DNA of 64,000 nucleotides from positions 14,080,726 to 14,144,725 of the forward strand of contig OU744731.1 in the NCBI GenBank assembly GCA_916613615.1, read 5' to 3'. Below the pieces are notes generated by a model. That model had not been told where the DNA came from. It saw nothing but the letters and a program-made list of their open reading frames with translations, and searched no databases. A program made the translations under genes and the position numbers. Positions within the stretch are counted from its first letter, which is position 1. Each line of letters opens with the position of its first letter. The DNA comes from Steromphala cineraria. Lineage: Eukaryota > Mollusca > Gastropoda > Trochida > Trochidae. Of the stretch, positions 12,276-22,411 are shown one piece after another.

Positions 12276-12695
12276 ATATATGCAGATGTTTAAAAATCAT
12301 GAAGAGTGACAGGAGTCGCAATTTTTCTAAAAAATATGAAGTCATTGACAAACCACAATCTATCAGAGCAAGGAGCTTTCATTGTAATCTCTGTACACCT
12401 TTGTATGATGCAGCTTTCATAATTTGATAGGAATAGTTGTATTTGCGAGCAATTTTTTACGTAATTGTTGCAGCAACAACAGGACACAATTGCCAAACAT
12501 TGTTGTTTTATCACAAGACGCAGTTCTATTTCAATTTTGAACTTCAATCATAGCCTATCATGTGTGTAGAATGCTTTTACTGATGTTTTATGATAACATA
12601 CATTTTTAGAACAACCAACCAGTAGGATTTGCTAAGCATAAATCCATGCCCTTGTGTCTGATGTGCAGTTTTATACAATATTCTATCTAAAGATA
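12276..12695. other. No gene recognised
   Basis: Short unique-looking stretch between the inverted-repeat element and a SINE. An 85-codon minus-strand frame here has no recognisable motif. Confidence 0.4.
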
Positions 12696-12870
12696 GGGAG
12701 CGGGATAGTGCCATGGTTAGCACATTCAGTTCAGATCAAGATGTCTAGGTTTTGAATCCCCCCAGAGGCTCAACTGCAGTAGAGAACTGTCATACATGCA
12801 GTAAGGTTTGGGTGTAATGCTACACTGCAATGCTAATGAAAATGTTCAATTTGAGCTACTTTAAGTGCCA
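12696..12870 (+). mobile_element. tRNA-derived SINE, copy 1
   Basis: The head resembles a tRNA gene: ATAGTGCCATGGTTAGCAC serves as box A and GGTTTTGAATCC as a degenerate box B. A body follows with gcagtagagaa, then cagtaaggttt, then gcaatgc and tacactg. The same body occurs at 40700-40800, so this is a family and not a lone tRNA-like sequence. There is no plausible full cloverleaf, so I do not call a tRNA. Confidence 0.6.
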
Positions 12871-15341
12871 TTATGACAACATTTCCTTTGACGTCACAGA
12901 CCATTGTCTAATGACGTCATACAGCATTTCTCCAGTGTCAGAGGACAACCAGCACTGATTTCAACCATGCACATGATTAAATCTTCCATTGCAGCAGTAA
13001 TTATAACTTTCCAGTTTCAACTGATTTATTTTGATTTACAATAGTTTAACTAATGTTTGGATTTTATCAATGTTATGTGTTGATTTTGAAATCCTGTTGA
13101 AAAGTGGATGAATATTACTAGGCAATAGCCCAATGTTGAAGTCTAGCAATATGTATGTGTTCTTCCTGCTTCAAGTGTCATCCTGACATTTTCCAGAGAC
13201 ATTTTCCAGAGAAACAGGAGTACAACGTTATTAAAACTCAATTAGCGTGCTCATGCACTAGGATTAACAGATGATTAATCTTGATGTAGTACAATGTAAA
13301 GTTGTGTCTGTCTTTTTAAGGCTTATATATCTGTATTTAAAGGTTGTAGTTGTAAAAGTTGTAGTATATTATATATGTATAGACATGTTATTTTGATCTC
13401 ATGGTCTATTAACAATAGAAAGAACACATTCAGAAATAAAAAGGAAAATCTTTACATACAATATCATTACTCTTGACATTTCAAGGTCTTTTTAATGCAA
13501 AATATCCTTTAAAATTGTTTTGACATATCATAAAGTTTCAGTGAGGTTGCTTTTATAAGTGTATGCAATTTCTTAGTATATGGTCAGATTTGACTTTGAT
13601 TTTCAACTTTACCACGTGCACTTTGGAAGTTTTATTTTTCAAAAATGTAGTATTTGTAGTATATGTCACTCATAAGTACATTATAAAATTAAAATCTACA
13701 TTATATGCTTGAAAAAAGTCAAGAAATTGTTTATTATGTTACTTTATGACTCTTTGTTTATGTATGACAGATTTAACCATATTAAAAACACTCTGCAACA
13801 GTGATTAAGTTTGTTCAATAATATTATGATAATGGCCACTCATATTTACCAACAAAATCCTATTCCAAGCAGGCATATTATAATTCATTAAACAAAATAA
13901 GTAGTCCAATCAACAATATTTATCTAAAGTTTTGACAATCACAATGCTGTTCTTAAAATTCATTATATTGTTGGATAAAAACATACAGTTTTGAGAGATC
14001 ACACTAGTTTTCTATGCTTCACAACAACATAAGATAGATTTTTTACCTATCTTTGTTTCTCAAAAAATGTGCCAATGACTCGTATGTGTCAGATCAACTT
14101 ATTTACGTAGTAGACATGAACTATTAAAGTGTTCAGTATCAGCGTATGGATAACAGCTCATGAAGCAGACAAATTAACAGTGATATCTGGACGATAGTAC
14201 ACAGATATCTGTATCAGGTGTATCTGTGTAAGTGGCGGTAGTGTATCGCAATAACGAGCCGGTATCTCCTTGTAGATAAAAGGTAGATAGGTAGGTAAAC
14301 TGGAATGTAGAAACAAACTTTAGTCTCTTTTCAAATATTTATGATAATATTTCTGTTGAATAGAAAGTCTTGTTGAGAGACTTATACATATGAACCTCCC
14401 CTCTGAAGAGTGTTCAAAATAAAAGTAAATGTTGAGAGTCTTTTTCTCTTTCTTGATGAAATTTACAAAAAGTGTAGGAAAAGAAACTTATATTGTGTTA
14501 ACAAACCAATATTCTCTTGGGGGCACATTTCTTTGATCACTGGGTTATTACAAATAGTTGTCCACACCCTTCTCAAATATAAATTACCTACCCTGTGTAC
14601 TCTCATATGTACATGGTAGCGCAAGAGGTGTAGAAAATAGATTTGAAAGCTCTAACTCACTAGGCTAAACTGACATTTTTATTATCTTCTTTTATTTTCT
14701 TTATGGGGCTGACCTTTCTGGTTCTCAAACTCTCCAACCAAAGTTAAAACCAACAAAGGATAAAAACACGAGTCTAAGAAAAATGGGATTTGTGACTTTA
14801 ATTTTGAGTTGGTCAGAGGCACCTTTACAGAATCTCAAAGTATTCCTAGGCCTAGTTCTCAAAGCTTATTGCTAAGTCAGTGTTAAGGTATGTTTGTTGT
14901 TATATTACCTTTGGGCTGTGTAATACTATCTTTGGGCTGATAGAGTATCTTTCATCCTGATCCTTATCAGTGGAACAGAAATATAATCTCTTTTGTAGAA
15001 CTTGCCCATTTCATGTTTTATTACATAAGCAAGGCTTAAGGGAAGTGAGAACAATCAAGTGAAATATCTGATAGTCTATGATTTCAGTTTAAGTTAAACT
15101 TTTCCTCATATAGTTTACAAAATATTAAAGGAGCCTTTTCAAGTATGGAAAAAGTTATTAAATCTAATTGCCTCAGCTCTAGAAAACCTGTATTGTTTAA
15201 GTTTTCTTGTTTATAAAAGACTAAGAATTGTATATCAGTAAAGGAACTCACTTGAACTGTATATTCATGTTTTTGTACCAGGTAACTTTCAAGAGTTCAT
15301 AGAAAATCAATTGTGACATTAATGATTTGTGTTGGTTTCAG
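12871..15341. other. Non-coding DNA before the first recognised PLEKHA1 exon
   Basis: AT-rich, with no exon recognised. Two perfect TGACGTCA (CRE-type) octamers lie 23 bp apart at 12889-12896 and 12912-12919. The exons for the N-terminal half of the first PH domain would be expected here or further upstream, but I could not find them. Confidence 0.5.
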
Positions 15342-15387
15342 GTTTCCGATGGAAGAAAGATACGACCCAAGGTTAACAACTGTTTTG
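15342..15387 (+). CDS. PLEKHA1: PLEKHA1-like exon: PH1, central strands
   Basis: Encodes VSDGRKIRPKVNNCF, flanked by ttggtttcag and gtgagt. It enters in phase 0 and leaves with one base of a Val codon, which the next exon completes. It matches the mid part of TAPP1 PH1, where the residues KVSDATKLRPK precede CFVMN. The upstream exon that should supply the PH1 start and the RRYF strand was not found. Confidence 0.85.
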
Positions 15388-15456
15388 GTGAGTATAGAAA
15401 TTTCACTGTTGCAATACGGTTTTATAGTTTATAAATCATTTCACCAAATGCAAATA

Positions 15457-15815
15457 CCCATTCAACCTAATAAACGCCCAGGGTGGTTACAACATTTACT
15501 TGTGTGGCACTTATTAAAGTGGTTGAATGAGGATCGAAAAACAAAGACTATTGGAGTGGATCTGTATATTGGTTGTCTTTGATAACTGATACAGACATTC
15601 AAAACATACATTCACATTGAATAGAAAATAACACATATTGCCGCTAGTGTTTCCTTTTTTTAATCCTTTAATACATGAACAAAGTGGATACATTGGATTT
15701 AAAATTTTAGTACTGCTAGTACATGGGCAATTATGAGACCTATAATTACAAAACCCTTGTAGGGGAGTGGGTGGTGCTTATATATGAACAGGGCGCTTAT
15801 TAGGTTGAGTAGGGT
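15457..15815. mobile_element. MITE with ~27-bp imperfect terminal inverted repeats
   Basis: The left end ACCCATTCAACCTAATAAAC is mirrored by GGCGCTTATTAGGTTGAGTA with GGGT at the right end. It is non-coding and lies about 70 bp downstream of a splice donor. The 89-codon frame that overlaps it is chance. Superfamily not assigned. Confidence 0.6.
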
Positions 15816-16490
15816 AAACCAAATGGCAGATCCTATAACTAATCAAATGACCATAACAACCAGAAACTAATAGAATATCTAATATGTTGACAAGTTGAGA
15901 ACACCGTAAACTGGCCACTTAAAACTGTTTTGTTGTTCATGTAATGAACTACCTGTAGTTTAAAAGTAATGTCTGGAGAATATATAACCAAATCTTGGCC
16001 CAGCCATAAAGACCCCTGTGAGTTTTATTGAATGTGTTGTTTCACAAACTCTCTTTTATGAGCCAATACATTTTTCGTTTTGCAAATTATCAATGTAAAC
16101 GCCATATTTTCTAACAACAAAAATAAATTGACCTACATTGAAATGAGTAAACAGGTGTTAGTGTACCGTGGGAGCCTATTATGAAATCAGATACATTAAC
16201 ATAAGAAATCAGATATGTGTAGGTAAGTAAAAGCTTCACACTGAACAAGAAGGACATAAACAAGAATCTATTCATAGCCTGAATAAGCACTCATGTGTAC
16301 TGTTGAAAGATGTAAAGGTATATAAATGGTTAAGAAGTGTTACAATCACATCAATGATAAGTGTTATTAAGGTACAAGTGTTCACTTCACAGCCTGAATA
16401 TACCAGTGTGTACTGTTCATAAAGAGAACAGATCACTTTTGGAATTTTGTATATAAGAGGTTAGATCACAACAGATCATATACCGTATTT

Positions 16491-16791
16491 CCTTGATTAT
16501 ATGCCTGCCTTGAAAGGATGCCTGCCTCAAAAAGATGCCTTTGCATATGGATTTTTTTAAAGAATAAAAGCCTGTCTTAATTAAACGCAGGGTAAACGTA
16601 ATCTAAAATTGCTTGTTTGTCAGTGAACGGAGAAAATATAGAGCATAAAATATATCCATATGTAAAAAATTTTGCTGTGGTATCCCTTATTACTCAATAG
16701 CTACCTGCCTCAAATAGACGCCTTTAGTGAAGACTGTCGGTTTGAAAATAAAGACGCCCGGCGTATATATATGTTTAAGGAAATATGCTAG
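16491..16791. mobile_element. Degenerate MITE with TACCGTATTT-type ends
   Basis: Starts TACCGTATTTCCTTGATTAT and ends with a diverged inverted version (GTTTAAGGAAATATGCTA). The body repeats 'gcctgcct' and 'gacgcc'. The ends resemble the TACCGTATATGACC element at 37872, so it may be a distant relative. TA could be the target site. Confidence 0.45.
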
Positions 16792-16792
16792 T

Positions 16793-16912
16793 TCAGGGTC
16801 CCTACTAGCACAAAACACTAAGGTGACCTGAAGTCACTAATGTAGTCTTAGTGCAATGTTAAAAGATGGCCCTAAGGTTAACATTAGTGTTGAGTCGTTT
16901 TGTGCAACAGCT
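16793..16912. mobile_element. Degenerate MITE related to the one inside DIRS copy B
   Basis: Begins CAGGGTCCCTACTAGCACAA, has an internal 'ctaaggttaacattagtgttg', and ends GTTTTGTGCAACAGCTCCTA. Compare the intact copy at 36606-36724, with AGGGCCTCCTTTCACAAAGC ends and 'ctaaggttaccttagtg' inside. The same plan with more divergence suggests an older insertion. Confidence 0.4.
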
Positions 16913-17048
16913 CCTAGTGATATAAATGTAGACTCAACAGTCTGAATTAACCCTTATGTAGACTGTTGAAAGGGGAAGAGAGAAGTTTTTGAAATATGTA
17001 TAAAACTGATGATCACAAGATATATATATCGTATGATGTCTTATATAT

Positions 17049-17220
17049 GGGGCACAGTGGTGTAGTTGTTAGCATGCTTGCCTCTCAAGCCAATGGCCCG
17101 GGTTCAATCCTGGTAGAGACATCATAAATGTGTGACCTTGGCCATATGCCATGTTGTGTCCTTTGGCAAAGCACTTTATCAACATTGCACTCAGCTGAAC
17201 AAATGGGTGCCTGAACAAGG
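17049..17220 (+). mobile_element. tRNA-derived SINE of a second family
   Basis: The head GGCACAGTGGTGTAGTTGTT contains a good box A, and GGGTTCAATCC is a good box B 30-40 bp later. The tail contains ctttggcaaagcacttta, similar to tails of several marine SINEs. It lies in an intron, 100 bp before the exon at 17320. No intact tRNA fold is apparent. Confidence 0.65.
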
Positions 17221-17319
17221 GAGAGTTATGGACCTATATGGTCGCACAGATTGCTTGTTTATTGGTTTATACTTTGTCATGGGTATACTATAACTATTAT
17301 TATATCATTCTTATTTCAG

Positions 17320-17417
17320 TGATAAATGTTGCGGGGCGTCGGTACTTTCTAGAAGCAGAGAGCGAGGATGACAAATCAGAATGGATAGAAGCCCTCAACA
17401 ACGCTAGTAAGATACGG
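17320..17417 (+). CDS. PLEKHA1: PLEKHA1-like exon: end of PH1
   Basis: Acceptor ttatttcag, donor gtaggt. The first two bases complete Val. Then come INVAGRRYFLEAESEDDKSE and WIEALNNASKIR. This is the last two strands and the C-terminal helix of the PH fold; the invariant helix Trp is the W of SEW. It corresponds to TAPP1 residues around FVMNAGMRKYFLQAND and EWVNVLNKAIKI. Confidence 0.95.
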
Positions 17418-17752
17418 GTAGGTATTTATTTATCCAATATTCCATATTTCTCGTAACGAATGCTCTTGCCCTCAAAGATTGAAAAGAGTAAGTGTTACTG
17501 AAATTGCTTATCCTTGAATCCTATGATGGAGTTTAATTCCCTGGATACAAATATTTGAGACATCAAATGATAAAAGTCATTGACCATTACATAATGGTGA
17601 AGTTATCAATGTTTGAATTTCCATATGGCAAATGAAGTTTAATAATGTTCTTCATAACATGAAATGATAACAAAATAGTTTTTCAACTTAAGAAATACAG
17701 ATTTTAGATTTGATTAGAAAATTGATTTTGATTTATTAATTTTCGACCGCAG

Positions 17753-17872
17753 GTACCCCAAGAGGAAGCGTTCAAGGATCTGGGTACGACGGAATGGCAT
17801 GCACGAGATCTGAGTCAGACCTCATACGTGACGGAGATCGCTGGCGGCGTGGTCTGCAAGATACCAGTGCAG
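17753..17872 (+). CDS. PLEKHA1: PLEKHA1-like exon: inter-PH linker
   Basis: Forty codons in phase 0 between accgcag and gtacag, starting VPQEEAFKDLG. The segment SYVTEIAGGVVCKIPVQ aligns with SYRTDIVGGVPIITPTQ of TAPP1, a conserved linker stretch that argues for this family over other PH proteins. DIRS copy A is inserted only 76 bp downstream of its donor. Confidence 0.95.
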
Positions 17873-17948
17873 GTACAGATTATTTATCCCAAATACTTAA
17901 TCAAATTCTCATAATATTTGAAGGAGACATACAAAATTAAACTATGGT

Positions 17949-18122
17949 AATTATTGCGAAAACGGTTACCTCTAAACCAACATTGACTTATTTCTCTCTT
18001 TCAGAGAGATCGTACAGAGTGTGAAAATAAAATTTTTTAGTGGTCTGCGTGTTGTTCTTTCCCGATTATCTCCCTCGAGTTACCTCCCCTGAAATTCAAA
18101 CTCAGCTGTCATTCTTTTTCTC
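17949..18122 (+). repeat. DIRS copy A left inverted terminal repeat
   Basis: From TTACCTCTAAACCAACATTG onward it is the near-perfect inverse of 24180-24333. The outermost bases (AATTATTGCGAAAACGG) are specific to the left end and reappear, inverted, in the ICR. Confidence 0.9.
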
Positions 18123-18345
18123 TGTACGCCTGAGACAGGTCGTACTTGTGTGAGAGATTTTTCTTGAGTTCACTCAAGTGTTTGGATACGTTTTTTCACC
18201 CTAATTGGATTACTTCAGTGTTATTCTTTCGGATTACTGTGCTTCACTTGGATTTTGTGATTCTATCGGATTATCGTTGGATACACTGTTCTCCTGACTT
18301 GGGTGAGATTACTCCTTGCGTGTTTTTTCTATTAACTTTCCCGTA

Positions 18346-20277
18346 ATGGCTTCCATCCAAAAGAAATGTCTTGAATGTCAGCGTTTTCTGAGTAAAGGAG
18401 ATCCCCATTCACTGTGCTATTCCTGTAGTGATAAGATCCCTTGTTCGTCGGAAGTAAGATGTCTTCTTTGTAATCACCTCACTCTGGACGACTGGGAAAT
18501 CATGCATCATAACCGCACGAAACCCAAGACCCCTAAGCGTAAATCTGGTGTTAAGACTACTCCCCAACCCTCTAAGAAAGCTAAGCAATCTACGCCTGTT
18601 ATCACCCAGACTAAACCCTCTGAGTTAGATGAGATTAAACAGATGCTCTCTGCTCTAACTTCCACCATGGCGTCCTTGAAGAAGGACACGGATGAGCGCT
18701 TCTCCGCACTACAGACGGACCAAGTGAAACCCGCGGTAGTAGGCCGCTTGGGTGACCCGTCCTCTAACTCAGCGAACCGTATGCGGTCGGCCTCCCTGAC
18801 CCTAGTTTCAGTGGAGGAGGCGGTCGGTTCAGCTCCACTGCCTGGCCAAGGGAGCACGGGACAAGGGCCCAGTGTTTCCCGCGGCGGGCATGAGCACAGC
18901 AGCAAGCCTACCTCTGACCCACTGGTGAATGCTACGGCGCCTAGCGGCGCACGGGCTTCACGGGGTGGTCAAGGAGTGCAGACCGATCCCGTTAAGCCGT
19001 CCGTCAGCACGGACGGCACGGGGCTAACGGCTTCAGCTGAGGACAAGGCGGGCTCCCGTACTCTTGCTCGTGCGGGTCATGACTCACAGACGGAGTTTAT
19101 CAGCATCAAGAATCCACCGTTTATTCCCGTGCTACACGACTCGAATGGACTTAATGCGTTCTGCAATTCATCCACGGACACAGACTCCTTGGATTTTGCC
19201 GTTTTTTCTCATGAAAGCCAACTTATTATTCCATCGGAAGAAGAACCTATTCATCTTGAACCTGAATGGACCTTCTCTGACAAATTACAATATTTACATC
19301 GGCTTAAACCCTGCACGGCTCCTTTGCCTACGGATAACCCGGCCTCTCCTAGGCCTGAGGAGTTAGGGGACTCAGGCTCCCTACCTCAGTCTCGCACTCC
19401 CAAAGTGTCTCTTCCTCACTCTTCAGTCATTAAAGCAGCGTGTAATGACATTAATGACAAGATCGCTAACCAGAATGGCCAACTCTCCATTCCTAAATTC
19501 AGAACCAGATCCACTTATGTGATTCATAACAGATTTGTGTCTCCGGAGTTACCCACCTTGGACAGGGACTTTGCTAGACTCAACCCTCGTGCTCCGTCTC
19601 CTAACCAAGTCAACATTTCCAGATTGGATTTAACAGAAATCGACCACAATGCTCGACTTTCTCAAGATATTATTTCCTATTTAAACTGGTTTTGCGCCGG
19701 CATTAGAGAGATGCTGCCTCCCAAGTTTGAATCTTATGCCAACATTTCGCCTGATACTCTGCAGACTATGAGAGCAGACGATGTAGCTATGGCCCATGGA
19801 TTCCTGGATTCTGCTTATCTAGCCGCGCAGGACTTGGCTTCAGCCTCAGCTAATTCCATGGCTCGTGTCTTATTAGCAGAGAGACAACAGCACCTTACTC
19901 GCATTCGGGATCTTCCTTTGGACGTCAAGGATTCCCTTCTGTCGCAACCCGTGCAAGCTCCAACTCTCTTCAATGGATCATGTATTCAGGCTAGCGAGTC
20001 ACAGGATGCCATGACAACCAAGTCTCTTAATCAAAAGCTTACACAAGCCTTACTCTCCCGAGGCTCCTTCCAGGGAAATCGTCGTGGGAATGCGAATTCC
20101 AGGTCTAATACACAGAGTAAACAGCACAGTCAGTTTCCTCCGCCATCTTCCCAGTTCCGGGGTGGACATCGGGGTCGGCGCGATTTCCATCCCCCTCAGA
20201 ACAAGGACCACTCTAGACCATCGGGCAAGGACCAAGGCAAGTCTTTTCGTGGATCGAGAGGAGGTTTCAAACGATGA
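18346..20277 (+). CDS. DIRS copy A ORF1 (gag-like)
   Basis: About 643 residues from the ATG at 18346. The open frame extends slightly upstream, but only via a GTG. The N-terminus has a compact Cys/His-rich module: KKCLECQRFL, HSLCYSC, PCSSEVRCLLCNH. A long Ser/Pro-rich low-complexity region follows. A helical capsid-like block from about residue 400 includes YLNWFCAGIREMLPPKFESY, ADDVAMAHGFLDSA and ANSMARVLL. The basic Arg/Gly/Gln-rich tail (GGHRGRRDF, SFRGSRGGFKR) suits nucleic-acid binding. The same protein in a broken form is found in copy B. It presumably packages the element RNA. The RT frame lies +1 relative to it and overlaps its end. Confidence 0.88.
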   Translation: MASIQKKCLECQRFLSKGDPHSLCYSCSDKIPCSSEVRCLLCNHLTLDDWEIMHHNRTKPKTPKRKSGVKTTPQPSKKAKQSTPVITQTKPSELDEIKQMLSALTSTMASLKKDTDERFSALQTDQVKPAVVGRLGDPSSNSANRMRSASLTLVSVEEAVGSAPLPGQGSTGQGPSVSRGGHEHSSKPTSDPLVNATAPSGARASRGGQGVQTDPVKPSVSTDGTGLTASAEDKAGSRTLARAGHDSQTEFISIKNPPFIPVLHDSNGLNAFCNSSTDTDSLDFAVFSHESQLIIPSEEEPIHLEPEWTFSDKLQYLHRLKPCTAPLPTDNPASPRPEELGDSGSLPQSRTPKVSLPHSSVIKAACNDINDKIANQNGQLSIPKFRTRSTYVIHNRFVSPELPTLDRDFARLNPRAPSPNQVNISRLDLTEIDHNARLSQDIISYLNWFCAGIREMLPPKFESYANISPDTLQTMRADDVAMAHGFLDSAYLAAQDLASASANSMARVLLAERQQHLTRIRDLPLDVKDSLLSQPVQAPTLFNGSCIQASESQDAMTTKSLNQKLTQALLSRGSFQGNRRGNANSRSNTQSKQHSQFPPPSSQFRGGHRGRRDFHPPQNKDHSRPSGKDQGKSFRGSRGGFKR

Positions 20278-22411
20278 CTGCCACGCTCCATCCCCACACC
20301 AGTCTCAACCCTTACGGCCGCTTCCGCCCCTCGACTTGGTTTACTCAATCCCCTTTCCCCTGCCGACCTTCCCCTCTCCAGTGGGGGGTCGATTGGGGAA
20401 GTTTTTACCCAACTGGAAGATAGTAACCAACGACAACTGGATTCTATCGATCATTGCCAACGGCTACACGCTACAGTGGGATCACATTCCGCCGTTAACC
20501 ATTCAACCACACGGCAAAAGGTTTTTCCTACAAGGGCACAAACTTCAGGCCGCGTTAACAGCCATAGGATTACTCTTAGAGAAAGACGCCATCACGGAAT
20601 TGGACCCCGCCGACGCCTCGCCAGGCTTTTACTCACCCGTTTTTCTGGTGCCCAAGAAGGATACCCCAGAAATGAGGATGATTATAGATCTAAAAGTTCT
20701 CAACAAAAACTTTCTGAGCAGACCTCCCAAGTTTTCTATGGAATCACTGAACAATATCCGCAAGTTGATCCTTCCTCTCTCCATGTTCGCGAGTCTGGAC
20801 TTGAAAGACGCCTACCTGCATGTTCCTATTCACCGCAAGTCAAGGAAGTTCCTTCGGTTTGCGCTCAATGGCCGCAGATTCCAGTTCAAAGTGCTTCCCT
20901 TCGGGATCTCCATTGCTCCATGGCTTTTTACAAAGATCACAGCTCCAATACTTCTATTCCTGCATCTGCATCAGGTATTCATTCACGGCTACCTGGACGA
21001 TTTCCTGTTACGCCATCAAGATCAGAACATCTTACAGAACCATCTACAGCTAGTCAGTCACGTTTTCAATCATCTGGGTTGGATCATCCATCCGGACAAA
21101 TCAGAGTTCAAGCCCTCCTTCAGGATCAAGTTTCTGGGAGCCATGCTGGATACGACTTCTTCCACCATCGCCCCGGCGGAGAGCCGTTGGAGCGCCATCC
21201 AAGATTCTATTCAACTTCTGTCAAACACGAACAGACCCCAGTCTCTCAGGAGTTGGATGTCCCTGGCAGGATCCCTGACTTCTATTCAGGCCTTTACCAC
21301 TCGAGGACGTTTGAACCTTCGACATGTTCAATCATGGGTAAACACTTGCCGACATCTTCCACTGGAAGCCAAAATCGTCCCCACGAGTCAGGTTTGCCGG
21401 GAGCTCCAGTGGTGGACTCTACGATCTCATGTCATGACAGGATGCCCCTTTACGCTCCCTCCTCCTCAGCATACTATCTACACGGATGCTTCGAACGCCG
21501 GCTGGGGTGCGCACTGGATTCAGCATACAGTCAGCGGAACCTGGACTCACCCAGAAACCCTGCACCACATCAATCTCTTAGAGATGAAGGCAGTGTTCCT
21601 AGCTATAGCCAAATGGAAGGGGTTACTCCAGTCCTCAAGCGTCGTGATAGCAACGGACAACTCTACAGTTGTAGCCTACATAAACAAGCTAGGAGGCACG
21701 AGATCAGCTCCTCTGATGCAGCTCACCAGAGATCTTTATGCTCTGACGGACGCCTGGACAATCACAATCCAAGCCCGACACATTCCAGGAAGACTGAACT
21801 TCCTTGCGGACTCTCTATCCAGGAAAAAGCTCATAGTTTCATCAGAATGGACGATCCACCCTCAAGTGTTGGATCTGATCGCAGAAAAGTGGGAGAAACC
21901 GCAAGTGGATCTGTTTGCGACGGCTCTAAACCACAGACTACCTTGCTATGTCAGTCCAGTTCCGGACCCCCAAGCCCTGGCTGTGGACGCTCTGTCGATG
22001 ACATGGGACAACCTCATAGCTTACGCTTTTCCTCCCTTCAAGCTGATTCCGGATGTTCTCAACAAGATCAGGCAACACAACTGTGTGATATACCTGCTAG
22101 CTCCAGCGTGGCCCAGAAGGGCTTGGTTTCCATCAATGATAGAACTACTTGTGGAACCCCCGTTGAAACTTCCCCTCTGGTGGAACCTTCTTCAACAACC
22201 AAGGTGGCAACCAGACAACGTCAACATACAGGCGTTCAACCTTCACGTCTGGAAAGTATCAAGAGAACACTCCGGGAACAAGGTTTTGCACAAGAAACTT
22301 CTGATGCAATTTCAAGATCCATCAGACCAAGCACTGCCTCACTATACGACCACAAATGGATCAAATTTCAGCAGTGGAGAGGAGACCGAGGATTGGCTGA
22401 GCGACCAATAA
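20084..22411 (+). CDS. DIRS copy A ORF2: reverse transcriptase, RNase H and C-terminal domain
   Basis: An open frame of 775 codons in +1 relation to gag. The first Met lies inside gag, and coding similarity with copy B starts near the gag stop (DDCHAPSPHQ), so expression may need a shift or reinitiation. RT motifs: PGFYSPVFLVPKKD, MIIDLKVLN, SLDLKDAYLHVPI and the catalytic YLDD near residue 303. RNase H: TDAS near 467, LLEMKAVF, ATDNS near 524, LADSLSR. After it comes a block DLFAT, YVSPVPDP, AYAFPPFKLIP and LLAPAWPRRAWFP, at the place of the Dam-like methyltransferase domain of DIRS elements. A canonical DPPY is not present, so activity is doubtful. Confidence 0.92.
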   Translation: MGMRIPGLIHRVNSTVSFLRHLPSSGVDIGVGAISIPLRTRTTLDHRARTKASLFVDREEVSNDDCHAPSPHQSQPLRPLPPLDLVYSIPFPLPTFPSPVGGRLGKFLPNWKIVTNDNWILSIIANGYTLQWDHIPPLTIQPHGKRFFLQGHKLQAALTAIGLLLEKDAITELDPADASPGFYSPVFLVPKKDTPEMRMIIDLKVLNKNFLSRPPKFSMESLNNIRKLILPLSMFASLDLKDAYLHVPIHRKSRKFLRFALNGRRFQFKVLPFGISIAPWLFTKITAPILLFLHLHQVFIHGYLDDFLLRHQDQNILQNHLQLVSHVFNHLGWIIHPDKSEFKPSFRIKFLGAMLDTTSSTIAPAESRWSAIQDSIQLLSNTNRPQSLRSWMSLAGSLTSIQAFTTRGRLNLRHVQSWVNTCRHLPLEAKIVPTSQVCRELQWWTLRSHVMTGCPFTLPPPQHTIYTDASNAGWGAHWIQHTVSGTWTHPETLHHINLLEMKAVFLAIAKWKGLLQSSSVVIATDNSTVVAYINKLGGTRSAPLMQLTRDLYALTDAWTITIQARHIPGRLNFLADSLSRKKLIVSSEWTIHPQVLDLIAEKWEKPQVDLFATALNHRLPCYVSPVPDPQALAVDALSMTWDNLIAYAFPPFKLIPDVLNKIRQHNCVIYLLAPAWPRRAWFPSMIELLVEPPLKLPLWWNLLQQPRWQPDNVNIQAFNLHVWKVSREHSGNKVLHKKLLMQFQDPSDQALPHYTTTNGSNFSSGEETEDWLSDQ

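Noticed and set aside
17049..17120. Functional tRNA gene
   Set aside because: Box A and box B are present, but no acceptor-stem pairing or anticodon arm could be matched, and a SINE tail follows.
17238..17456. A stand-alone 72-codon gene
   Set aside because: It is the PLEKHA1 exon 17320-17417 read through its flanking introns. The splice borders explain it.
18507..18905. 132-codon minus-strand frame under DIRS gag
   Set aside because: Shadow of the GC-rich gag sequence with no motif of its own.
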